Of a stretch of DNA of 5,021 bases, positions 1 through 5,021 are shown piece after piece (position 1 is the first letter of the stretch; every line of letters begins with the position of its first letter). Below the pieces are notes generated by a model. That model made no database searches, had not been told where the DNA came from, and saw only the letters and a program-made list of their open reading frames with translations. The stretch lies in assembly GCA_934216155.1 (NCBI GenBank), contig CAKQBK010000097.1, positions 1 through 5,021 of the forward strand, given 5' to 3'. Origin of the DNA: an uncultured Dialister sp. GTDB lineage: Bacteria > Bacillota > Negativicutes > Veillonellales > Dialisteraceae. The position numbers and the translations under genes were made by a program.

Positions 1-104
1 GTTCTCAAGGTTCTCAAGGTTCTCAAGGTTCTCAAGGTTCTCAAGGTTCTCAAGGTTCTCAAGGTTCTCAAGGTTCTCAAGGTTCTCAAGGTTCTCAAGG
101 TTCT
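1..104. repeat. Perfect 9-base tandem repeat, 11 copies plus a partial copy
   Basis: The unit GTTCTCAAG is repeated eleven times without a single mismatch (1-99), followed by a partial copy GTTCT (100-104). The array touches the left edge, so its true length is unknown. There are no spacers, so this is not a CRISPR array. The unit length is a multiple of three, and on the plus strand no frame contains a stop; one frame would read Ser-Gln-Gly. The perfect identity suggests recent expansion by slippage. The unit resembles the degenerate 9-mers (GTTACTCAG, GTTGCTCAG) between the two downstream genes at 1345-1458. Function unknown. Confidence 0.97.
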
Positions 105-149
105 GGCTTCATTGAAAATCTATCGATTTTCTCGAAGCCAGAACCTTTT
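97..149 (+). terminator. Two-part hairpin followed by TTTT, possible rho-independent terminator
   Basis: Bases 97-110 are perfectly complementary to 134-147 (core GGTTCTGGCTTC with GAAGCCAGAACC). Inside this stem a second stem pairs GAAAATC (114-120) with GATTTTC (125-131) around a four-base loop. The outer 3' arm runs into TTTT (146-149), then AATAG. Only the plus-strand transcript has a T tract after the stem, so it would serve a transcript entering from the left. The T tract is short and partly paired, and no upstream gene is visible, so the terminator role is inferred. The left arm includes the end of the tandem array. Confidence 0.5.
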
Positions 150-440
150 AATAGACAATGCATCGCTATGTTTCAGCAATTATATCATCGCTACAGAACT
201 CCTAATAGCCCCTTCCTCAGGAAGGGGCAGGCTCGCTTGCGAGCCAGGGATAGGCCGACGAAGAAGAGTTATTTGACTAGCCGCCTCCGCAGAACGCCGA
301 CAAAGCTACGTTTCTCATCACAATTATAACCGCTAGTGCGAGCTATCCCCCCTGCCCCCCTTCCAAAGGAAGAGGGTAGACGCTAGTGCAAATACCGCTA
401 CAGAACCCTAATCCCTAGAGCCTAGCTACTAATCCCCCAA
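150..440. repeat. Gene-free stretch with GC-rich hairpins and short direct repeats, probable dispersed intergenic element
   Basis: I see no convincing gene here. Two compact hairpins stand side by side: 208-228 (GCCCCTTCC, TCA loop, GGAAGGGGC) and 230-245 (GGCTCGC, TT, GCGAGCC). A third, imperfect one lies at 357-376 (CCCCTTCC, AAA, GGAAGAGGG). Direct repeats are CGCTACAGAAC at 189-199 and 396-406, CGCTAGTGC at 331-339 and 381-389, CATCGCTA at 161-168 and 186-193, and CTAATCCC at 408-415 and 429-436. The CGCTACAGAAC pair brackets most of the structured part. This layout suggests a dispersed non-coding repeat, but a single window cannot show that it occurs elsewhere. No obvious terminator for the minus-strand genes ending at 441 is present. 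Confidence 0.5.
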
Positions 441-1325
441 CTATTTCAAATACTTTAAATCCCGCAGTGTAAAGCCCGCTTCATCCAAAGCTTCCACAAG
501 CCAAGCAATTTCTTCTGCTGTGGTATCTTTGGTAACGGTTTCTACTTTGTTATCGTCTTTGATGGTTGGTTTCTTATCAATAGCCGGTTTTTCATCCGAT
601 TTTCCTTTTTCGTAGGTTTTGATATCCAGGGGACGATTGATTTCAAAGGCAATGAGGTCTCCGTTTTTAACCTTCTTTACCAATTCTTCTGCATTGGAAG
701 CACTTTTCAATTGGCCTCGTTTCACTGTCACGCTGCTTTCCACCGCATAGCGAAGGCCAGAAGCTCCTATTTCTGCAAGCAAAGATTCTGTATACTTCGT
801 CTGTGGTGCTTTGAAATACAATGGGGTCTCTCCTCCCATAAGAGAAATGGCTTTCTGCGTTTTCACTAGGGAGACAATGGCATTCTCTGGTCCTACCTTT
901 TCAAAAGAGGGACGCCCCAACCAGGTATAATTGCCAAGAAGATGCCCTTTCTTATGAATGAGCTTCATGGTTTCTTCCTCATCCATGGCATTCTGTCCCT
1001 CTACAAAGAAAGCGGCAGTTCCTTTTTCTTTTTCCAGCACATCCACTATTTTTTCGGTTAAAGGCCGATCGGGCAAACCGCAGAAATAGAGATACACCGA
1101 CTTGTCCTCTGTCCGTATTGGTTTCAATACGGTAGCGGTTTGGTTTTTATTTTCTTTATAGGCTGTCAATGCTTTTTCAATCTCTTCGGTGGCAAATGTG
1201 GATTCTGAAAAATCCCGATATGAACTTCCACTGGCTTCCGATGCCAAGTAGTGATGGAGCCCATATCCACCCCCGCCTAAAATCACAGCGGCAGCCACAC
1301 AAAGCAGAGCTGTTTTGATTCCCAT
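441..1325 (-). CDS. Membrane-anchored, degenerate polysaccharide deacetylase-like (NodB-fold) protein
   Basis: This is a 294-residue protein. Residues 5-25 form one hydrophobic segment after a short basic N-terminus, with no lipobox, so it is probably a signal anchor that leaves the rest outside the inner membrane. Residues about 75-230 and 268-294 follow the order of the NodB/CE4 deacetylase fold: YFCGLP (80-85) where TFDDGP belongs, TAAFFV (103-108), GNYTWLGRP (131-139) where GNHTxxHP belongs, FKAP (171-174) where RPPYG belongs, GDLIAFE (222-228) where the final strand carries LH, and a C-terminal helix-strand like the usual 'L...GF.L..L' ending. The catalytic Asp, metal-binding Asp, both metal-binding His and the late His are all replaced, so hydrolytic activity is unlikely. 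A Lys/Asp/Glu-rich linker (about 231-266) interrupts the end of the fold. The start is ATG at 1325, with AGAGG (1333-1337) seven bases upstream. It lies 201 bases after the dehydrogenase gene, so it may have its own promoter. The fold assignment is by motif order only. Confidence 0.8.
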   Translation of the reverse strand: MGIKTALLCVAAAVILGGGGYGLHHYLASEASGSSYRDFSESTFATEEIEKALTAYKENKNQTATVLKPIRTEDKSVYLYFCGLPDRPLTEKIVDVLEKEKGTAAFFVEGQNAMDEEETMKLIHKKGHLLGNYTWLGRPSFEKVGPENAIVSLVKTQKAISLMGGETPLYFKAPQTKYTESLLAEIGASGLRYAVESSVTVKRGQLKSASNAEELVKKVKNGDLIAFEINRPLDIKTYEKGKSDEKPAIDKKPTIKDDNKVETVTKDTTAEEIAWLVEALDEAGFTLRDLKYLK

Positions 1326-1344
1326 GATGATACCTCTATAACCG

Positions 1345-1458
1345 GTTACTCAAGTTACTCAGGTTGCCAACGTTGCTCAGGTTACTCGAACGTGCCAATA
1401 AGTACTAACGAAATACTCTCATTCGAGAAACATAAGAAACTTGAGCAACCTAAGTAAC
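1345..1458. repeat. Inverted repeat built from degenerate 9-base units
   Basis: The left arm holds five consecutive 9-mers: GTTACTCAA (1345), GTTACTCAG (1354), GTTGCCAAC (1363), GTTGCTCAG (1372) and GTTACTCGA (1381-1389). The right arm holds four in the opposite orientation (1423-1458), reading on the minus strand GTTACTTAG, GTTGCTCAA, GTTTCTTAT and GTTTCTCGA. Arms 1354-1389 and 1423-1458 pair at about 28 of 36 positions around a 33-base loop, so either transcript could fold a long imperfect hairpin. There is no T tract, so a simple terminator is unlikely. The element occupies the gap between the dehydrogenase and deacetylase-like genes and ends 19 bases before the latter's ATG, leaving its RBS free. 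Confidence 0.85.
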
Positions 1459-1466
1459 CTGTAATC

Positions 1467-1494
1467 ACTATCGAATGTTTTCCAACTGTCTCAA
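1467..1494 (-). promoter_or_regulatory. Weak candidate promoter for the deacetylase-like gene
   Basis: On the minus strand TTGAGA (1489-1494) stands 16 bases before GATAGT (1467-1472), a good -35 match but a mediocre -10. If used, transcription would start near 1460 and the leader would contain the whole 9-mer inverted repeat. AT-rich intergenic DNA often gives such matches by chance; read-through from the upstream gene is an equal alternative. Confidence 0.2.
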
Positions 1495-1526
1495 AGTTTT
1501 AACAGCCTAGCCATTAAACCTGTTAT

Positions 1527-2825
1527 TTACAAATTCCAATACGCCAGTCCCAGTTTCTTAATTTCCTTTGGATCATAGATACTCTTCACATCGAACAGGA
1601 CCGGTGTTTCTCCATCTTCCTTTCTAAAGAAGTGCTTCAGCCGTTCCATAGACAGGTCTTTAAATTCTTTATGAGCCACCAGGACAGCTACCACATCGGC
1701 ATCTTTGACGTCTGATAAAGGAACCAGTGGTACATGGTACAGCCGCTCGAAGTCTTCCTGGTCTGCTGCAGGATCCACCGCCACAGGGTCAAATCCCATT
1801 TCTTTTAAATCATGGAAAATATCTACTGCTCTGGAATTTCGCACGTCCGGGCAGTCTTCTTTGAATGTCATGCCCAGCAAATAAATCTTAGCCCTTCTGG
1901 TATCCACGTGGTTTCGTATCATTTCTTTGACCATCTGTTTCACCACGTAGCTAGACATAGAATTATTGATTCGACGTCCGGCAGCGATGATTTTGGAATG
2001 ATAGCCCAATTTCTCTGCCTGATAAATAAAATAATACGGGTCTACGCCAATGCAATGGCCGCCCACTAATCCAGGCTTGAATCCCAACGCATTCCACTTG
2101 GTATTCATAGCCTGCAGCACTTCATTGGTGTCGATGTGCATTAAGTGGAACGCAATGGCCAATTCATTCATAAAGGCAATATTGATATCTCGCTGGGAAT
2201 TTTCCACCAGCTTAGCCGCTTCGGCCACCAAGATGGAAGACACTGGATAGACGCCAGCTTCAATGATGGTGCCATACACCTGCTTCACCGTTTCCAACGT
2301 TTCCTCATCCATGGCAGAGACAATTTTCACAATATTTTTCAAGGTATGGACTTTGTCTCCCGGATTGATTCGTTCTGGAGAATAACCGATTTTGAAATCC
2401 GTCCCGCACGTCATGTGAGATTCTTCTTCTAAAATGGGACCACAAATATTTTCCGTCACCCCAGGGTACACTGTGGATTCGTAGACCACGATAGCTCCCT
2501 GTTTCATGTATTTCCCCACCGTATGGGACGCCGATTCCACAGGCGTCAAATCCGGTGTCTTGTCCTGATTGACTGGGGTCGGCACAGCCACGATGATGAA
2601 GTCCCCTTCGGAAATCCGTTTCGGATCCGATGTGAACTGGATAGCACTGTCTTTCAATCCGTCACTTCCCAATTCATTGGTCGGATCGATCCCTTTTTGG
2701 TACAGGCCAATCTTTTCCTCCGACAGGTCATACCCAATGACCTCAAAATGATGAGAAAAAGCGGCTGCCAAAGGCAATCCCACATACCCTAAGCCTACTA
2801 CGACGATTTTCTTGATATTCCCCAT
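1527..2825 (-). CDS. Nucleotide-sugar dehydrogenase, TviB/WbpO/CapL type (UDP-N-acetylhexosamine 6-dehydrogenase)
   Basis: This cytoplasmic enzyme oxidises C6 of a UDP-sugar twice with NAD+ to give a UDP-uronic acid for capsule, O-antigen or exopolysaccharide synthesis. Numbered from ATG 2825 (432 residues, close to the 425 of TviB), it has the Rossmann motif G11-x-G13-x2-G16, Asp33 at the end of strand 2, VPTP (81-84), ESTVYPG (116-122), the conserved Lys205 and Asn209 of AAKLVEN, catalytic Cys258 in GGHCIGVDPYY, and GMTFKEDCPDVRNSR (318-332) opening the C-terminal domain. All three domains and key residues are intact. The GGHCIGVDPYY signature separates it from UDP-glucose dehydrogenases (GGSCFPKD) and favours UDP-GlcNAc or UDP-GalNAc as substrate; sequence alone does not decide between them. 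ATG 2825 was chosen over ATG 2831 because the RBS is eight bases from the former and only two from the latter. It follows the outer-membrane protein gene by 42 bases, so co-transcription is likely. Confidence 0.95.
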   Translation of the reverse strand: MGNIKKIVVVGLGYVGLPLAAAFSHHFEVIGYDLSEEKIGLYQKGIDPTNELGSDGLKDSAIQFTSDPKRISEGDFIIVAVPTPVNQDKTPDLTPVESASHTVGKYMKQGAIVVYESTVYPGVTENICGPILEEESHMTCGTDFKIGYSPERINPGDKVHTLKNIVKIVSAMDEETLETVKQVYGTIIEAGVYPVSSILVAEAAKLVENSQRDINIAFMNELAIAFHLMHIDTNEVLQAMNTKWNALGFKPGLVGGHCIGVDPYYFIYQAEKLGYHSKIIAAGRRINNSMSSYVVKQMVKEMIRNHVDTRRAKIYLLGMTFKEDCPDVRNSRAVDIFHDLKEMGFDPVAVDPAADQEDFERLYHVPLVPLSDVKDADVVAVLVAHKEFKDLSMERLKHFFRKEDGETPVLFDVKSIYDPKEIKKLGLAYWNL

Positions 2826-2833
2826 GCTCATGA

Positions 2834-2840
2834 CCTTCTT
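2834..2840 (-). promoter_or_regulatory. RBS that fixes the dehydrogenase start at 2825
   Basis: The minus strand reads AAGAAGG here. It ends two bases before the upstream ATG (2831), too close for normal initiation, and eight bases before the in-frame ATG at 2825. The shorter product, beginning MGNIKKIVVVG, is therefore preferred and also fits the usual N-terminus of this family. Confidence 0.65.
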
Positions 2841-2847
2841 TTTATTG

Positions 2848-2868
2848 GTTAGCAGTTAACTGTTAACT
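2848..2868. repeat. Heptamer tandem repeat overlapping the stop codon of the outer-membrane protein gene
   Basis: Three 7-base units lie in a row: GTTAGCA (2848), GTTAACT (2855) and GTTAACT (2862-2868). The last base of the array is also the last base of the TAA stop (2868-2870) of the upstream gene. The two GTTAAC palindromes could pair only as a weak stem, so a terminator is not supported. With the 36-42 base gap to the next gene, it is probably transcribed as part of the intercistronic segment. Confidence 0.7.
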
Positions 2869-4874
2869 TAATTTGATGTATAGTTAGAGAAATAATAGCT
2901 CAGTGCCACCCAAATGGTGTGATTCTTGGCTCCATTTTCCAAATCTTTCAGACTATAGTATTCTCCCTGCAAGAGCCAATTCGGTGCCACGGTGTAGTGA
3001 ATACCACCACCAATTCCTTTGAATCCATGCATGTAATCAGCCATGCCTTCCATAGTATGAGATACATAGGTAGTATAGGGCTGGTGATAGTATTTCAAGA
3101 AATAATAGGTATTTCCTTTTTCCCAGGTTCGGTCTTCTCCATGGGATAAGGTGAATACATATCCCTTATCACTGGTGCTCTGATCTTCCCCTAAAAGCCC
3201 CATGGCCCCAAAATCATAAGTTCCCAGCGGACGATGCAGACTGACCATATAAATATTTCTCGCCGTATTTCCATATTTCATGTCAAAGCGATATAGCCCT
3301 GCCCCTAAGGTATAGATATCAAAGGACTTCGTCGCTTCTAACGCAGCTGCCAAATCAGTCTGGCTTGTGGTCCCCACTTCTGCCATATAGGAAAATGGAG
3401 TTTCTCCGGTGACACGGAGGCCGGTAAATTTGCTATCGTAAATATTTCCTTCTGCCAGATAGGAACCAAAAGCCCCTGCATCGACACGGGCACTGCCCAC
3501 TTTCCCCGTCAGATAGTACCGATCGATATGCATCCAATTGTCGTCCCCGCGACCGGACAGAATTTTTTCGTTTTCCAACATGGAAATAAAATGCCAGTTG
3601 TCATCCAGATTCAAATCTCCATAGATACGCACTCTGGCCCTGGCTCTATCCCCAATCGTTTCTTCTCCATGGTGTGCACCGTAATCGACACGAGCCTCTC
3701 CATCGATACGGAATTTCTTTTCTGGTATAGGCAAGGCTTTCGTCTGTACCATGGCCTGGTCTTTGGTGGATTCTTTATCAAAATAGCCGATATCTTCCAA
3801 TTCATTGGCATACTGCACCCGCCGCTCTGCCAAACGAGACACGTCCTCTGTATACAATGCATCCATTTTCTGCTGCAGATTCTTTCTGACTTCGTCTCGT
3901 TCTTCTTTGCTTCGTGGCAAAATACCCGGATTGGTAGGCATACCACCTACCTGCACGGTGGTCACGGGAGATACTGCCGTAGAAACAGGCACGGCTGGTG
4001 GTTCTTGGGTCTTTCCATTCGGAATTAAAAGGCCAATACCTGAATTGCTGCAACGACTAATTTCTTTCGCATACAGTTTCTCATAGGCTGCAGTGGCTTT
4101 TTCGTAATCTGCTTTGACTTGCTCTAGCCGTTTCCCCAGCAATTTGACCTGAATTTCATCATCCATGGCCAAAGTCAAGGTCTTCGCATACTGATTTGCC
4201 AATGTCATTACTTCCGGTGAAGCCGTATTTCCATGGAATCCATGGCTATGTAGCGCATATAGCACCGCTGCCTGGTGTAACTCTTCCATGGTTTGATCCG
4301 ATACGTTCTTATACGGAGCCAACTGATCCGGGTCAAATTCCCCTTGATAGAAAAGCAGCACTTTTTCTCTTGCTTTATAGGCCTTTTCATAGGATACATC
4401 CAGTGCTTTCTTTTCTGCAGTCGCTTCTGCCTTTCCCGTGCTAGCAGAAGCCAACGCATCCAGCAGCCGTGCTTTTTCCTTCTGCCAAGCCGGAAGCATC
4501 TGATAGCGCATATGGTAACGAATCTTCAGTGCTTCATAGTCTCCTGCACTATTCACCAGCGCAGTCCGTGCTTTATTGATAGGAATATTTTCAATCACTC
4601 GCTGCTGGGCATCTTCTACGGCCAATTCCCCAATTTCTTTTTTCATTGTCTCCGTGAGTCCCTGGCCTGTCAAAAGGAGTTCCCGTCCCAAAGCCCTAGC
4701 ATCGTTTTGTCTTACATCATCGCGAGCCATCGGGGCTTTCATCCACTCCTGTACCTTCACTTTCTCGCTGTCGTGATGTTGCTTCATCGGATTGATATCG
4801 GACGCCATAGCACTTTGTCCTATGACAAAACTTCCCAAACTTGCTAATATCATCCATTTCCAGCTATTATTCAT
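2868..4874 (-). CDS. Exported outer-membrane protein: helical periplasmic N-terminal region plus C-terminal beta-barrel
   Basis: I do not recognise a named family. The 668-residue product starts with a Sec signal peptide (charged MNNSWKW, hydrophobic 8-20, cleavage after SAMA at 24). Residues about 35-275 are rich in Ala, Lys, Glu and Gln and look mostly helical, with coiled-coil-like stretches near 130-175 and 240-272. A Pro/Thr/Val-rich linker (about 288-320) and a second charged helix (321-362) follow. From about 386 the pattern changes to alternating polar/hydrophobic residues with many Tyr, Gly and Asp turns, ending HTIWVALSYYF, typical of an outer-membrane barrel. No S-layer homology domain is visible, unlike OmpM porins of Negativicutes. 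Only one Cys (275) is present. Six residues follow the usual terminal aromatic (Phe662). ATG 4874 is chosen because the RBS overlaps the alternative GTG at 4886. It may be a porin, an envelope tether or a polysaccharide exporter; the 42-base gap to a UDP-sugar dehydrogenase gene favours a surface-polysaccharide link. Confidence 0.8.
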   Translation of the reverse strand: MNNSWKWMILASLGSFVIGQSAMASDINPMKQHHDSEKVKVQEWMKAPMARDDVRQNDARALGRELLLTGQGLTETMKKEIGELAVEDAQQRVIENIPINKARTALVNSAGDYEALKIRYHMRYQMLPAWQKEKARLLDALASASTGKAEATAEKKALDVSYEKAYKAREKVLLFYQGEFDPDQLAPYKNVSDQTMEELHQAAVLYALHSHGFHGNTASPEVMTLANQYAKTLTLAMDDEIQVKLLGKRLEQVKADYEKATAAYEKLYAKEISRCSNSGIGLLIPNGKTQEPPAVPVSTAVSPVTTVQVGGMPTNPGILPRSKEERDEVRKNLQQKMDALYTEDVSRLAERRVQYANELEDIGYFDKESTKDQAMVQTKALPIPEKKFRIDGEARVDYGAHHGEETIGDRARARVRIYGDLNLDDNWHFISMLENEKILSGRGDDNWMHIDRYYLTGKVGSARVDAGAFGSYLAEGNIYDSKFTGLRVTGETPFSYMAEVGTTSQTDLAAALEATKSFDIYTLGAGLYRFDMKYGNTARNIYMVSLHRPLGTYDFGAMGLLGEDQSTSDKGYVFTLSHGEDRTWEKGNTYYFLKYYHQPYTTYVSHTMEGMADYMHGFKGIGGGIHYTVAPNWLLQGEYYSLKDLENGAKNHTIWVALSYYFSNYTSN

Positions 4875-4882
4875 AGTCTCGA

Positions 4883-4888
4883 CCACCT
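4883..4888 (-). promoter_or_regulatory. RBS that fixes the outer-membrane protein start at 4874
   Basis: The minus strand reads AGGTGG, eight bases before ATG 4874. The longer in-frame alternative start, GTG at 4884-4886, lies inside this RBS and has no RBS of its own. The ATG start gives a compact signal peptide. Confidence 0.75.
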
Positions 4889-4929
4889 AAAAGATTAAAT
4901 CTAAGTCACAATAAGCTCCATATATTTGC

Positions 4930-4957
4930 ATAATACCGTATCACAAGACAGTGTAAA
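4930..4957 (-). promoter_or_regulatory. Candidate sigma-A-type promoter for the gene cluster
   Basis: On the minus strand TTTACA (4952-4957) stands 16 bases before TATTAT (4930-4935), each matching the consensus at five of six positions. Transcription would begin near 4923, giving a leader of about 50 bases before ATG 4874. The surrounding 135 bases are AT-rich and contain no gene, which suits a promoter region. It is the best promoter match I found in the window. Confidence 0.5.
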
Positions 4958-4971
4958 ATATTTTGTGTAAA
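4951..4971. promoter_or_regulatory. Direct repeat overlapping the -35 element, possible operator
   Basis: GTGTAAA occurs at 4951-4957 and again at 4965-4971, separated by ATATTTT, giving a 14-base period. The inner bases 4955-4964 form the palindrome AAAATATTTT. The first copy contains the complement of the candidate -35 box, so a protein bound here would affect that promoter. A regulator is not visible in the window, and AT-rich DNA can produce such repeats by chance. Confidence 0.3.
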
Positions 4972-5021
4972 CGAATAGATTAGAATTTAATGAATTTCAT
5001 GTTTTAACCATGAAAAAAGAA

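Noticed and set aside
1..104. CRISPR array
   Set aside because: Units are only 9 bases and directly adjacent, with no spacers.
441..1325. Active peptidoglycan or chitin deacetylase
   Set aside because: The metal ligands and catalytic Asp expected in this fold are all substituted, so an enzymatic label would overstate the evidence.
1501..1526. Terminator after the dehydrogenase gene
   Set aside because: Only a 5-base stem (AACAG with CTGTT) with a long loop can form, and the following minus-strand sequence AAAACTTT lacks a T run.
1527..2825. UDP-glucose 6-dehydrogenase (ugd)
   Set aside because: The catalytic Cys lies in GGHCIGVDPYY rather than the GGSCFPKD motif of UDP-glucose dehydrogenases.
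3528..4028. Plus-strand open frame of 166 codons
   Set aside because: It lies opposite the outer-membrane protein gene, shows no RBS or recognisable motif, and is a by-product of that gene's codon use.
4293..4847. Plus-strand open frame of 184 codons
   Set aside because: It is antisense to the signal peptide and helical region of the outer-membrane protein gene, with an unlikely Cys/Phe/His/Arg-rich composition and no domain.
5010..5021. Possible divergent gene starting ATG AAA AAA GAA at the right edge
   Set aside because: Only four codons are visible and there is no RBS just upstream. The plus-strand promoter match at 4963-4991 (TTGTGT, 17 bases, TTTAAT) is weak. On the minus strand the same bases could be a T tract ending another gene.

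Overview
The window carries three genes, all on the minus strand, and three unusual non-coding stretches. Translation signals are Shine-Dalgarno-like and codon use looks low-to-moderate GC, as in Firmicutes. One gene nevertheless encodes a protein with a cleavable signal peptide and a C-terminal outer-membrane beta-barrel. A Firmicutes-like genome with an outer membrane points to the class Negativicutes (Acidaminococcus, Phascolarctobacterium or Dialister relatives). This assignment is inferred from style and was not tested by a database search.

In transcription order, from right to left: a promoter-like region (about 4923-4971) precedes a 668-residue exported protein with a helical N-terminal half and a beta-barrel C-terminal half (2868-4874). 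After 42 bases comes a nucleotide-sugar dehydrogenase of the TviB/WbpO/CapL type (1527-2825), which makes UDP-N-acetylhexosaminuronic acid. After a 201-base gap filled by degenerate 9-base repeats arranged as an inverted repeat comes a membrane-anchored NodB-fold polysaccharide deacetylase relative (441-1325). It has lost every recognisable metal-binding and catalytic residue. For the first two genes the RBS places the start at an internal ATG, four and two codons inside the longest possible frame.

The left 440 bases hold no convincing gene. They begin with eleven perfect copies of a 9-base unit (1-99), which run straight into a two-part hairpin followed by TTTT (97-149). Beyond that is a region of compact GC-rich hairpins and short direct repeats (about 186-436) that looks like a dispersed intergenic element.

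Taken together, the genes suggest cell-surface polysaccharide work: a uronic-acid sugar nucleotide is made in the cytoplasm, a NodB-fold protein faces the outside of the inner membrane, and a large periplasmic-helical/barrel protein sits in the outer membrane. Whether the three form one secretion or envelope-tethering system is a hypothesis. No glycosyltransferase, polymerase or flippase lies within the window.
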